Of a stretch of 64,000 nucleotides of DNA, positions 11,641-22,066 are shown piece after piece. The position numbers were made by a program, and so were the translations under genes. Origin of the DNA: Cladophialophora immunda (Eukaryota > Ascomycota > Eurotiomycetes > Chaetothyriales > Herpotrichiellaceae); assembly GCF_000835495.1 (NCBI RefSeq), contig NW_015622542.1:1820485-1884484 (forward strand). The letters are read 5' to 3'. How positions within the stretch are numbered: the stretch's first letter is position 1; each line of letters starts with the position of its first letter. The notes beneath the pieces are model-generated. The model was not told the origin of the DNA. It worked only from the letters and a program-made list of their open reading frames with translations, and searched no databases.

Positions 11641-13046
11641 ATGATTCGTATGCCCTCCTCAAGGAGGGGCTTGTACGAGCACGCCATCGAACCCCTATTG
11701 GCAACATTCAACCGCCGCACCCCCCTCCTGCTGATTTCGGCCTTCTGCACGTTCGCCCTGTTCGCATGGTATAGATCTGCCCATGGATCTTCGGTCCCCT
11801 TGTTGCACAGCGACTATGGCGCGTACGGGCGGAAGAGGGGGTTCGACGGGCAATGGAACTACCGCAGGGACGCCGAGAACTTGATGCTGGACTCGCAGCA
11901 GTGTGAGCAGGCGTTTCCCGGTCTGTTCGAGGAGGTCGAGAGGCCGGTGAACGAGAGGATGCACAATCCAATCACCTTTGAAGAGATCGATGCCATGCCG
12001 AAGCAGAATGGCTATGTCCGCGCCATGATCTATAATCAACAGGTGTGCACCTTTGACCCCCTTTTGGCGTATAGGTAGCGGTGTCGATGGCACCCTCCAT
12101 ACGGCCACTGGGTTCTTGTCGCTAACCACTGCTGCCGATACAGCTCTATGTTATTGCCACTGCAGGTGGCATCTACTCCCGCGAGATTGCCACCCTTCAT
12201 GCCTTACACCGCGCGATTCTCACCTCCCCGGAACCCCTTCCCAACATTGAGTTCGCATTCAATACGGACGACCGCATACCCTCGGTCCCCTTGTGGGGTT
12301 ACGCTCGCCGTGCAGAAGACACACACATCTGGCTCATCCCGGACTTCGGGTACTGGTCCTGGCCCGAGACGAAGGTGGGCTCGATGCGCGAAGTGCAGAT
12401 GAAAGCCGCCTTGACGGAGCAGGTCGAGGGGTGGAGTTGGGGCACGAAAGCCAGCAAACTCCTCTGGCGCGGCGCGACCATGGGGCTGGAACTTCGCGAA
12501 AGACTGATTCAGATGACGGCCGACAAACCGTGGGCGGATGTCAAGGCTCTGAACTGGCACGACACCGAGTCCATGACCCACGACCTGAAATCCATGGCCG
12601 AGCACTGCCAGTACAAGTACCTGGCGCACACCGAGGGGAACTCGTACTCCGGGCGGCTGAAGTACCTCCAAGCCTGCAAGTCAGTCGTGGTCGCGCACAA
12701 GATGGACTGGATCCAACATCACCACCCGCTCATGCGGTCCAGTGGGCCGCAACAGAACTACCTCGAGGTCGAGCGCAGCTTTGAGGATCTAGAGCAGAAG
12801 ATTTCATGGCTGCAGAATCACGACAAGGAAGCGGAGCGCATTGCGGCGAACAGTGTCAAGACCTTCCGCGAGCAGTATCTCACCCCTGCAGCCGAGGTCT
12901 GCTATTGGCGCAAAGTCATCAATGGCTGGGCCCAGGTGAGCTTCGAGCCCGAGTTTTTCAAAGTCATCAACGGGTCATCGGTCTGGAGGGGTCTGCCCAT
13001 CGAGTCGTATCTCTTGGAGCGCAGGTTGGAATGGGATCCTTATTAG
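11641..13046 (+). CDS. Glycosyltransferase family 90 (CAP10-like) type II membrane protein
   Basis: Exons 11641-12042 and 12144-13046, with a 101-nt intron (GTGTGC donor, GCTAAC branch, CAG acceptor) falling between Gln and Leu; 434 residues. A short cytoplasmic tail precedes a signal-anchor at residues about 27-45 (LLLISAFCTFALFAWY), then a lumenal stem and a CAP10 domain. Supporting motifs include the Glu/Asp-rich EFAFNTDDRIP, the PDFGYWSWPE block, LLWRGA, HCQYKYLAHTEGNSYSGR and the terminal YWRKVINGW. GT90 enzymes transfer xylose or glucose in the Golgi (for example Cryptococcus Cap10 and animal POGLUT1); donor and acceptor here are unknown. The start is the first ATG that places the anchor near the N-terminus. 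Confidence 0.88.
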
Positions 13047-14169
13047 TTGGGGTTCCAGTTATACCTCTGGCCAGCACCGCATGTTTTGGATAAGCGGGAA
13101 CGGGGGATTGGGTTGACGACATGTTTTTGGAGAATTTGTATGCATCTATGAAGCGGCGCATTTGTATTGTACATATATATGTAGTCAGGCATGACCATAC
13201 AATATCAGTGTATCTGTACCTGGTTCTGCCGGTGACCAACACACCCAGTATGTTGCGATATCCCACGTGTAAGTCGAAGATCCGCCAACGTCTTGAGGGT
13301 GATTATCCGCTGGCCTGTCCAATGTGGTATTCAACAGTTGGTCCGACGATCTGGGGACTGATCGCACCGCAAATGCACTTCCGGCATGCCAGTTGTCTCG
13401 AATCCAGTCGCTCGTTGAGAGGCTCTACACAGCAGAGAGACGCACGTACCGCGATCAGCCGCCGGAAGGTGCACTGCTCAGGAGAGAAAACCTGCGCACC
13501 GAAGGGCCATTGGGAAAATGGCAGAGACATATCGCCAGGCGGACCCGTGTGCTCGTCCTAGATAGAACTCCCTGATTCTCCAGCGACCGCGCCCAGCAGA
13601 CGTTTGTCGACAAGTATGTATGTGCAGATCCACTTGTCTCATTGGCGCCATCGCCTCAGGACCGATGCAGGAGGGTCACCTGGCGCGGAGCCTCTATTTC
13701 CAGTCCCAAGACGAAGCCGAGTTCTCTCTCCATGACACGAGACACGCTGCTGCGTTGGAGGGTCTCGACTGCCCGTTGCACCGGCGAACCTGTGCTCGCC
13801 CGTGCGGCTTTCTTTGCGCCACCGGGCTCGAGGCATCCTGGCCGATTCTTCGTACGCACGGAGCAAGAAGCTCGGTTCTGTGCAACTATAATACGATGAA
13901 GCTCGCAACACGGTATCCTGTGGATGGATCCCTTAGGATATTTACTAGCAAACATAAATATCAAATACCTTGACGGTTTAATTAAATCATGAACAATGCC
14001 CGGAAGTAGTTAAATTGCTTAAATAAATAATTAAACCCCACACGAGTTCTGACTAGGTCGACCGAGACAGGTATGATGAGAGCCAAGGCCAAAAGGTATC
14101 GATCGCGATGGGGCGATACGTCCTCAGTATTCCAAGATTACCTTTCCGTCCTCTGCTCACGGCAGACGA
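13047..14169. other. Convergent intergenic region with AT-rich patch
   Basis: The region lies between the stops of the GT90 and NCS1 genes. A conspicuously AT-rich block at about 13915-14040 contains several AATTAAAT/AAATAAAT runs that could serve polyadenylation on both strands. Short open frames here have no recognisable products. Confidence 0.45.
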
Positions 14170-16422
14170 CTACTTCTCCCCACGCGGATGATGAGACTCC
14201 TCGGGCAGAGATTCCACGTCTTTGGTCCCGACCACAACGACGGTCCCGTCTTCCACCTCTGTCGGAAACGGGAAGGCCAGGCAGAGCAGGTAGTACGTGA
14301 TCCTGGAGACGACCATTTCCCTTCGTGTTAGCGACCATTGTCCCTGGACCAGATTTGCGCGCTGAGACTGGGGGAGAAAAAGGGCACTTACGATGCAATG
14401 ACGAGGCCGTCCAGCCAGCCGAGCGTGTAGAACTCCAAAATGCCCTTGTCCATCTTGATGTTGGAGTTGATGTTGTAGATCAGGCCGGGCAGGAGCGGGA
14501 CCACGCCGACCAGCCACGCCGTCAGGGCGCGGAGGTTGCACCCCTTCCAGTACCAGTACAGCCCGTTGGGTCGGTACAGTTGGTATATATTGTAGGGCTT
14601 GGCCTTGCGGATGATGAGGTAGTCGCACAAGATGACTGGGAGACGACTCAGCGATCTTTGGGGGGAAGGGAGCGGGAGGGCGGTAAATGCAGGTGGAGGG
14701 TCGGCTTACCTCCAACCAAGGGGCCCAGGAAGATCGAGTATCCTCCGACGAAGTTGAAGAAGCGAGCCGCTCGCGCCTGGATGACCCAGGGATTCATGGC
14801 AAACCCGAGAATGGCACAGAGCACTTGGCCGCGTCTGTGGCGTGTGAGTGGTTGAGATCTCGGATGCCACCATGCGTGGAAGCTGGATACTTACCGAACG
14901 TTCATGTACCTCGGGAAGATGCCGGCAATATCATGGGCAAAGGGAATACTGTTTCCGGTGATATCTAAAGGGGAAAAAAAGGAATGTGTCAGAAACGGGA
15001 GGCTCGACAGGGACGTAGGGCCGCTCACTGGTAGCAATGGTCGCGAATGCGAAGAGCAGGCCGGCAAAGAACTTGGCGGTTCTATTGTCCCAGAGAAGAA
15101 TGATGGTCAAGGGATTCCAGAGAACTTGGCCGTAGACCACTTGAGCCGTGGCCGCCATGAGTGCTGTTTTGAAGAGGTGTCAGTAATGCCAGGTGCGTCT
15201 GAGGCTGTTCCTCACCTCCGAGCAATTCAACTAGGACACGTCAGTACAGAGGCACTGTGGTTCGCGGCGCTCAACTTACTCATCGTGATGCAGATGGGCA
15301 ATGCAAACGCCTGTGCAATGGCCGAGCTCCGGGGATTTTTGGCATAGCGAGTGATATCCGCCATATTGACCGCAAAGGCTAGCGTCACCATCAGCAAGAC
15401 ACTCCCTCGCGAGAGCGGGCCATACGTACTGGCGTTGCCTCCGATGGTGGCCAGAATCGTCGAGCAAAAGACGTATCCAATCGACCACCCGCTAGTGATC
15501 TTGTTCGGAATCGAAAACAGAGGCCCCACGCCGTGGCCTGCCGTCAACGCCCACGTGAACAAGGCCACGTAGAAGAATGGCATGATTGCAATTTTGACCG
15601 CGAATAGCCAACGCAAAGAGGACATGGGCACGAAGAGCAAGGGGAACGAGGCGATCCAGAAGAGCGCGAAGCAAAGGAGGTCGGGGGCCGTGATGTCTGC
15701 GCTTTTAGGAAGGCTGTTCAGATGCCAGTGGGCAAAGGATGGCCAGATGGCCTCAAGCATGCATCGAACGGCGTTACCACCGAGGGTCGCTTGAACGCCA
15801 TATAGAATGACGCAGAATATGCCGCGGATGATCTGCCAATGTTAGACAGAACTTCTCGGCACAGTCTGGAGGTATTTACCATGGCCCAGTATGCGCCAAT
15901 CATTCCATATGACCTAGGTTGTTCTCAGCGTCCGCCGTATCAGGGAAACCATTCCCACTTACGCTCGAGCAATGACCGGGAATGGGATCGAGTACTATAC
16001 GAAGGTAAGCAGGGCCATATTGGGTCCACGAAATGCTTTACCTTGCTTCCAAGCCAGCCCACTATGCACACCGGTCCAGTCACGAGAAGATTTCCAATCA
16101 AGCAAGCCACCATTGCGAGGCCCGGATTCAATCCCAGCGCCACAGCACTGGAAGGAACTTGCATTTGGGCGGGATTGAAGCCCTCGGCAATCCAGAAGCC
16201 TCCGACACTGAGTATGGATCATTAGGTCTGCAGTCTCTCAGGGGCTCGAGGCAGCAGCATGGAGAGCAAGACTTACTGCCACCACTCCCAAGTCTTCTTC
16301 TCTTCAGGAACTGGATCGAGATCTTTGTTGCTCCATCGTGCCGCGTCTGGCTCGGAGGTGAAGGCTCCTGCGTGAGGGTGTAGCACGATGTGCTTGTCGT
16401 GGAATTGGCGAAGCGTGGCCAT
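14170..16422 (-). CDS. NCS1-family permease (uracil/allantoin/ureide type)
   Basis: Eleven exons on the minus strand: 16422-16277, 16207-16042, 15994-15963, 15913-15880, 15832-15280, 15230-15216, 15163-15029, 14964-14895, 14834-14710, 14635-14392 and 14302-14170. The sum is 1653 nt and 550 residues, with every junction canonical and in phase. NCS1 signatures include FNPAQMQ in helix 1, IPFPVIARASYGMIGAYW, IRGIFCVILYGVQATLGG, NMADITRYAKNP and the C-terminal cytosolic tail. The family imports nucleobases, hydantoins or allantoin with protons across the plasma membrane. It is divergently transcribed from the racemase gene, about 0.4 kb away, which together with the PuuE gene favours a ureide such as allantoin as substrate (inference). 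The sixth exon is only 15 nt long. Confidence 0.9.
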
Positions 16423-16838
16423 TGTGACGAACAGAATACCTGGGAGAGGGACGACTGTTCAAGCCAACTCGTGATATTTGCGTGCGGCCACAGTACTTTC
16501 AACCGCTTCAACTGTGTCTCCTAGCATCGGCCCCTGTGTAGCAGAGGCCCGCCACGTGGGAATCGAATGCATCATAAATAGATACGATAGAAACCGCAGA
16601 ATCACAGCCCACGTCCAACACCTCACGCAAGGCTATCGCCCCTAGCCACATCTAGATGTCGTTTGGGTCGCGCTGCAAAGCGGGCTTATCACTCTGGGCC
16701 CGCGGGCCCTGCGCGATAACGAGATTCCGTGACTCGACCAACCACGTACGAGAAAGACATATTGTCCGGGGCCGTCCACAAACCGCGGGGTCTCTTTCTC
16801 CAAAACGAGTCTTCCTTCGCGTGGAAGCAAGCAGCACT
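16423..16838. promoter_or_regulatory. Bidirectional promoter, NCS1 permease / racemase
   Basis: The interval holds four HGATAR sites for AreA-type nitrogen regulators: 16585-16590, 16633-16638, 16686-16691 and 16714-16719. That is about three times the count expected for its length. A perfect 14-bp palindrome GGGCCCGCGGGCCC lies at 16696-16709 between the last two. Its CCGCGG centre is an inverted pair of CGG half-sites, the kind bound by Zn2Cys6 factors. Binding is inferred. Confidence 0.55.
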
Positions 16839-17608
16839 ATGCCCCTGCGACTGCTGATAATCAATCCGAACGGGTCGAGTGCGATCACTCAATTGATCAA
16901 ATCGGGTATCGATCCTCATTTGGGCCCAGATGTATGCTCTTTGCACCAAGGTATTGCGGATGGAAGCTGAACACATCTTAGACATTGCCCACCTATTGGA
17001 CGTGCCCGGACGGGCCTCCGGCCTTGCAAAGCCAGGATATCGACCAAAATGCAGACACGTGCTTTTTTCTCCTGCTCGATATCCTTGGAGACTATGACGC
17101 CTTTTTATTGGCATGCTATGCCGTCCACCCACTTGTCTCGCTATTACAGGCCCGAGTCGGCTCCAAACCGGTTGTGGGTATTTTTGAAGCAAGCGTAGAT
17201 GCGGCTCTGCGTGTGCTTCAACCTTCTCAGCGCTTTGCAATCCTGACCACGGGAGAAGCATATGAGAAGCACCTCGAAGCAGGTGTGGTACGGCTATTGG
17301 GCAAGCCTCAAGCGGATTCTTGCTTTGCCGGGGTGGTTTCGACAGGCATAGGCGTACATGATCTCGCCGAAGAGTCGCGAGGAACAGCAAAAGAGAAGAT
17401 GGAAGTAGGGGTGAAGAAGTTACTCGGCAAGTATGGACATGGTATTGCAGCTATTTGCATAGGTGGTGTCATTTTATTTGGAATGGAGCCTTTTATCCGG
17501 GAGGCATATCAGGAACAGCTCGGACCGAAAGCTGGTCAACAGATCATATTTATCGACCAGTTTGAGGCAGGTGCTGTTGCGGTGCGAAATGCCCTTCGAA
17601 AGAAGTAA
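16839..17608 (+). CDS. Asp/Glu/hydantoin racemase family, DCG1-type (probable allantoin racemase)
   Basis: Exons 16839-16931 and 16982-17608 (50-nt intron, GTATGC donor), 239 residues. The N-terminal strand LRLLIINPNGSS and the block TCPDGPPALQS are typical of hydantoin/allantoin racemases such as yeast Dcg1. The first catalytic Cys is present in LLACYAVHPLV. The second, normally in a GCAG motif near residue 190, is not in place: the aligned segment reads AICIGGVILFGMEP, giving Gly at the usual Cys position with a Cys two residues earlier. The enzyme may be impaired, use a shifted Cys, or have another role. It faces the PuuE-like gene with only 39 bp between stop codons and shares a promoter region with the permease. 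Family assignment is secure; substrate is inferred from context. Confidence 0.85.
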
Positions 17609-17647
17609 TGGGATTTGCTTGGTGAATCGCGACAATGTTGAGCCTTG

Positions 17648-18751
17648 TCAAATTCGGGCATAGACAAGATTGTCGACTTTTGGAACATCTGGCTTGAGCT
17701 CGTTCACAATGCTATCGAGCGGTGCATTGTTCCTGACATAAGGGAAAGTTGTATGCCAATGCAGCGCGATATCTTTTCGGGTCGTAATCCAAACATCAGG
17801 CTGCTGCTGAACATATTGGACGAAAGACTGCACCGCAGCGAATCTGCCAGGCTTGCCGCTAATCCTGCAATGCAAGCCGATCGTCATCATCTTTGGTCGA
17901 CCCTTGAGTCCTTCAGCATAGAGGACGTCAAAAGAACTCTTCAGGTACTCAAAAAAGGCGCCCGAAGAGCCCCATGTACCAGGGGCGATCTGGTATTTCA
18001 GGTCGTTGTTGTCGTAGCTATAAGGGAGCATTAGCATGCCTTTGGGTTGATCCGTGTTTTTCTCGGCAGGCACATCAGCCCAATATGGGAGGTCGTCTGA
18101 AAAGCAATCCGCTTCATAAAGTAAGGGCACCCCCAGCTCTTCGTGGACTTCGTGAATCAAGGCTTTTGAGTGAGACGAACATCGCCCGACAAACCATCCC
18201 GAAGGATATGTACCAGTTGTGGCTTTCAAGGATTGCATTTGCCGCAGCATGTACTGCTTCTCCTCCTCTGGTGTCATATTGTGATAAGGAATCCAGCGAT
18301 AACCGTGACTAGCGATCTCATGGCCACCTGCCACCAGACTGTGGGCGAGGGGTCTGTTTTTCTCAAGAGCCTGGCCGACAGCGTTGATAGTGGTTTGAAT
18401 GTTGTTTTCTTCGAACATGTTCAGAAGACGCCAGACCCCTACACGAGCGCCATAGTCATAGTCGCTTTCGATCTTGGGATCCCTTGATCCAATGCGATCT
18501 GGAACATGAGGCTGTTCCCACAGGACACTCTCGGTCTGCCCGTCGCCATTCAAAAGCGATCTCTCAGCGCCTTCTTCATAATTGATGACGAAAGAAACGG
18601 CAATCTTGGCATCATTTGGCCAGCGCGGATGAATAGAGTCTCTCCCGTAGCCCACAAGGTCCCTCTTGAAGTCGTACTTAGTCCCTTGTAGGGGGTCGAC
18701 GTTAGGAGCATCAAGGCTGACAGCGACGTGGTCCACCGTTTGCAAAGCCAT
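17648..18751 (-). CDS. PuuE-type allantoinase (polysaccharide-deacetylase fold)
   Basis: Intronless, 367 residues. The N-terminal RDLVGYGRD and PRWPNDAKIAVSFVINYEEG, the block DYGARVGVWRLLNMFEE, and HEIASHGYRWIPYHNM are hallmarks of PuuE-like proteins within the NodB/polysaccharide deacetylase superfamily. PuuE hydrolyses allantoin to allantoate in bacteria and is unrelated to the amidohydrolase-fold allantoinase. Chitin deacetylases share the fold but not these blocks. The gene is convergent with the racemase gene and lies directly downstream of the Zn2Cys6 regulator, in the same direction. Together with the NCS1 permease this makes ureide breakdown the most economical reading. A ureide other than allantoin remains possible. 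Confidence 0.88.
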   Translation of the reverse strand: MALQTVDHVAVSLDAPNVDPLQGTKYDFKRDLVGYGRDSIHPRWPNDAKIAVSFVINYEEGAERSLLNGDGQTESVLWEQPHVPDRIGSRDPKIESDYDYGARVGVWRLLNMFEENNIQTTINAVGQALEKNRPLAHSLVAGGHEIASHGYRWIPYHNMTPEEEKQYMLRQMQSLKATTGTYPSGWFVGRCSSHSKALIHEVHEELGVPLLYEADCFSDDLPYWADVPAEKNTDQPKGMLMLPYSYDNNDLKYQIAPGTWGSSGAFFEYLKSSFDVLYAEGLKGRPKMMTIGLHCRISGKPGRFAAVQSFVQYVQQQPDVWITTRKDIALHWHTTFPYVRNNAPLDSIVNELKPDVPKVDNLVYARI

Positions 18752-19137
18752 GACAAAGAGGCACTCAAGATGAAGTCTCCTGATGTCACGAGGAACAGTA
18801 GCAGTTCATACAAATTGATGTGCAAATCCTGACACTGGTAGAGAGTGACAGAGAAGCGACGCCGCAGCATGTGACACGGGCGCTGCTTGGCGGGCCCGTG
18901 GCCGCTTGCAAGTGCCCGCGGGCATATCCTGAGATTCGGGCTGTTATCGGACTCGCCCAGAGGTCGAGAACACAGATTGCAGGCCTCTTTGTTCTAGATT
19001 CCTGCGCTGTTGTTCGTTCGACTGCTATCGGGGATCAATGTCGACGCCCGGCTAACAATCTCTACAAGTAAAGACGTTTTGTCATAACTGGCACCTTTCG
19101 CAACCTGTTCTGCCGGTCCTGACGGTCATACAGGGAC
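18752..19137 (-). promoter_or_regulatory. Promoter region of the PuuE-type gene
   Basis: A perfect 12-bp palindrome TGCCCGCGGGCA lies at 18913-18924. It shares the 10-bp core GCCCGCGGGC with the permease/racemase promoter. HGATAR sites on the minus strand lie at 18944-18949 and 19025-19030. The heptamer GAGATTC follows the palindrome here (18931) and in the other promoter (16721). Confidence 0.5.
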
Positions 19138-21137
19138 CTATGTAGAACAGACCTGGGAGACAAGATCATCGAAGTCATAGAGCCACGCCTGGCCTGGGCT
19201 AAAGCCGATACCTGAGGGTGAGGCGTGTAGGTCTTCGGAAATATTCTCAAAGGCTTGCGTATTAGCTATGTTGCCGTCAACCTCATCCTGGCTTCCAGTA
19301 TTTGACAGTGTTTTCGACTGTGTCTGACCCGCGGGACGATTGGCTCGACCTTGAATATTACCAGGGATGACCTTGGTAGGACCTTGAGGGCGATATCTTG
19401 CGAGAAAACCCGCGTTCGATTGGAGGAGATCCACCGCAGGTTTGGTGAAGCCAGCACCGGGTCCATTGATCTTAAGCAGCCATCGAAACTCGGCTATTTG
19501 AGAATAGATGGCTCGTGACTCGTTTGGATCAGTGCTTGTCGCCAGAAGCACCAACGAGAACGTGCCGATGATAGCCAGGCAAGACCCCGATGCGAAATGC
19601 CAGAATCCTTGCATATGTTCCGGCTTCAGCCGCTTCAGAAAGTCGACAACGGACTTGAATCTCATGATCGCAGCTTCTCGTGTAATCTGTCGCAAACCAG
19701 CATCTAGAGGTTTCTTCATCTCTGACTCAACAATCGCTCGGTGAAGTGTCACCTCCACGGTCAGATAGGCAAGATAAAGTTGACCTGGACAGTGGTTAAT
19801 CCGGAATACGATACCCTACCCAGGCTCTACATACCTGTGGCCGACAGTTTTCTTGAGGTTGTAGTGTCGAGTTCTAAACATGAAGGAAGATTGTTATACC
19901 AAGATTTCAGTCGTAGTTGGATTGGCTTCACTGTCTGCAGCAGAGCGACCGTACTGCCATGTCTTTTGCTGGCTTCCACGGTGAACAGTTCATCGATGAC
20001 GTTGGACAGTATTTGTGTCAGTGTTGAGAGATGAATAAAGATCAGAATGCCTTTCTCTACCTCGGAACTCCCCTGTTCGACGTGATCCTCTTCAACATTC
20101 TCTGGGAAGTCGTCGTGTTCGAGGGGAAAGACTTCCCAGTTATCCGCCTTGATGTGTGAGGGACGTCCATGCACGAGAGCTCCCCACTTGTCCTGCATGA
20201 AGAGAGCCCAGGCGAGGCGTTTGCGGACGCCCTTCTCCCAGCCAGGAATTTCCCAATCGGTGCAATCGCGGTGCAGACCGACTTCTTCGGCAGTAGCAAC
20301 TAGTTGAGCAGTCAATCTCCAAGAATCGTGTCTGGGTCGCTGCAGGAACAGCAAGCCAGCCTGGATATCGGACACTTTTGCGGCCTTATCGAAAGCTATG
20401 AGGCCTGGAACAAGCTGCTCGAGGTCCGAGATATCAGGCTTCACGGAATCAGCAAGGTCAACGCTATAGGACCACCAGTTCAGCGCCAACATGTAAACGG
20501 CGGCCAAACATGCCGGCGTAAGTTCCCGATACGAGCGGCCGTACTTCACTAGGAAAACGTCTTTGTGAAGGATCGGGAAGCTAGGGTGTACGATGCGGAA
20601 GTACAATTCGACCAGAGCTGGGCCGTATGGTGATATAGCAGCCTCGATCTTGTCGAGGACCTCAAGTTGCTCTTTGATGGCATCTTGGTCGTCTGGCAGC
20701 ATCAGGAAATAGCCGTCCTGGCCGACGCGTCGAACCTCAGAGCCAGAGACAGACGCTCGATATCTGCCCGGCTGAGAAGTACTCGGAAGTTCAAGCAGTA
20801 AGCGGCTAGGAGAAGACGTAGCGCCAATGTATGAGTTCGTGCGGAAGTGCTGATGGCCAAGCGTCTGGCTCAGCAAAGACGCCTCTGGACAATTCGAGTA
20901 ATCGTGAGGTTGTTCTTGCTGGGTCTCTGCCGGCGAGATTGAGGCGACGGCAGCCTCCTCCGGGGATACCACATCGGTCTGCTTCCGTTTCTTTTTGGGA
21001 GGCGCCTCGAGGAAGGTGCATTGCTGCCCGTGCGACCGACATAGGACACAGTCGCGAGCTGAATCCGACACCAAACACCTTATCTTTCTCTTGCGGCATG
21101 CATCGCACGGTCTACCTGGACGGGAGAACCATGCCAT
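19138..21137 (-). CDS. Zn2Cys6 transcription factor, Dal81/TamA-like zinc cluster
   Basis: Exons 21137-19835 and 19784-19138 (51-nt intron, GTATGT donor), 649 residues. The N-terminal binuclear cluster has spacing CX2CX6CX8CX2CX6C (residues about 10-41), followed by a basic KKKRKQ stretch. The CVLCxxHxQxCTF pattern resembles the Dal81/TamA group of nitrogen regulators. The fungal_trans domain spans about residues 165-430, with LVELYFRIVHPSFPILH, and continues across the intron into QLYLAYLTVEVTLHR. The adjacent ureide genes suggest that it is their pathway regulator, possibly acting with a GATA factor; this is inferred. The C-terminal part after the intron is Ser/Gly-rich and poorly conserved in character. 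Confidence 0.87.
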
Positions 21138-22066
21138 CGGACTGCCACGTCACTCCAACGACGCGGCGTGGCTCTCTGTCAAATCGCAGTCGTCCAAAGT
21201 CCTGGTCAGACAACATACGAGAGGGTGAAGGTAATGCCACGGATGAGAGCTGCTAGAACACGAAGTTAGGACGTCAGGCGATGCCGGCACGTGCCACAGT
21301 CCGTGCCTCTCAAAGCTGATCCAGCCTCGCAAAGCCTTGCACAGCCACACTTCCAAATTGGGATGGCGTTAGAATGGCGGGAATTGTGTCTAAAAAGGGA
21401 TATGGTAACGTACGGATGCCAGCGAGCTAGATATTAGTGATAGAGAGCATCTCCAAACATTATAAACGAGATAAATTGCATAGTGGCCTCATGCTTACAG
21501 ATATCTGAGCTACGAGTAGAGGAGGTATATCAATAAGTTCCACTTTGACAAGCCAGTCTACATGGAGCTACCTGCCCGATATAGTACCTAAGAAGGTCAT
21601 GGATGCTAGATCTTGGATGCAATGTGGGCAGAGATCATGGCCCGGGACTTTGAAGGCGAATGGTCTTTCGTTTAACAGTATCTCTTGTCGCTTTGAGGAC
21701 TGAGGTATCTACTGAAAGTAGCACCATCATTTTGCCGTGGTCCAGATACACACATCCACACTCCTATCAACGCTACCGCAGACGTTGCCCCAGATGCAGC
21801 ACCGGAAAAGGATCATGACAAAGACGACGGGCGAAATTTTCAATAAGAAGGTGATCCCTTTGTCTCAAACATTCATTTTGCTCCACCATGTCTGTGTCAG
21901 CAACGGAGGAGTGCAAGAAACTTTTGTGCAACGTTGTCGAAAACAGCCTCATCATCTTGGTGGAGTTGATCCGGCCGTAACATAGAATCGAGGTTGTTGG
22001 CGTTATAGAACAGAAATGAAACTTCCCCAGTCACACCATGTCTTTGGATGCGCGGCGCTCTTGTTG
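21138..22066. other. Intergenic region
   Basis: The region comprises the upstream region of the Zn2Cys6 gene and the 3' flank of NAA15. Only short frames without coding character are present. Nothing further was recognised. Confidence 0.45.

Noticed and set aside
16656..16838. Upstream extension of the racemase frame before its ATG
   Set aside because: The family sequence begins exactly at the ATG at 16839, and the upstream part contains the promoter palindrome and GATA sites.
18000..18751. Chitin deacetylase as the identity of the NodB-fold gene
   Set aside because: The RDLVGYG and HEIASHGYRW blocks and lack of signal peptide fit PuuE-type ureide hydrolases better than secreted chitin deacetylases.
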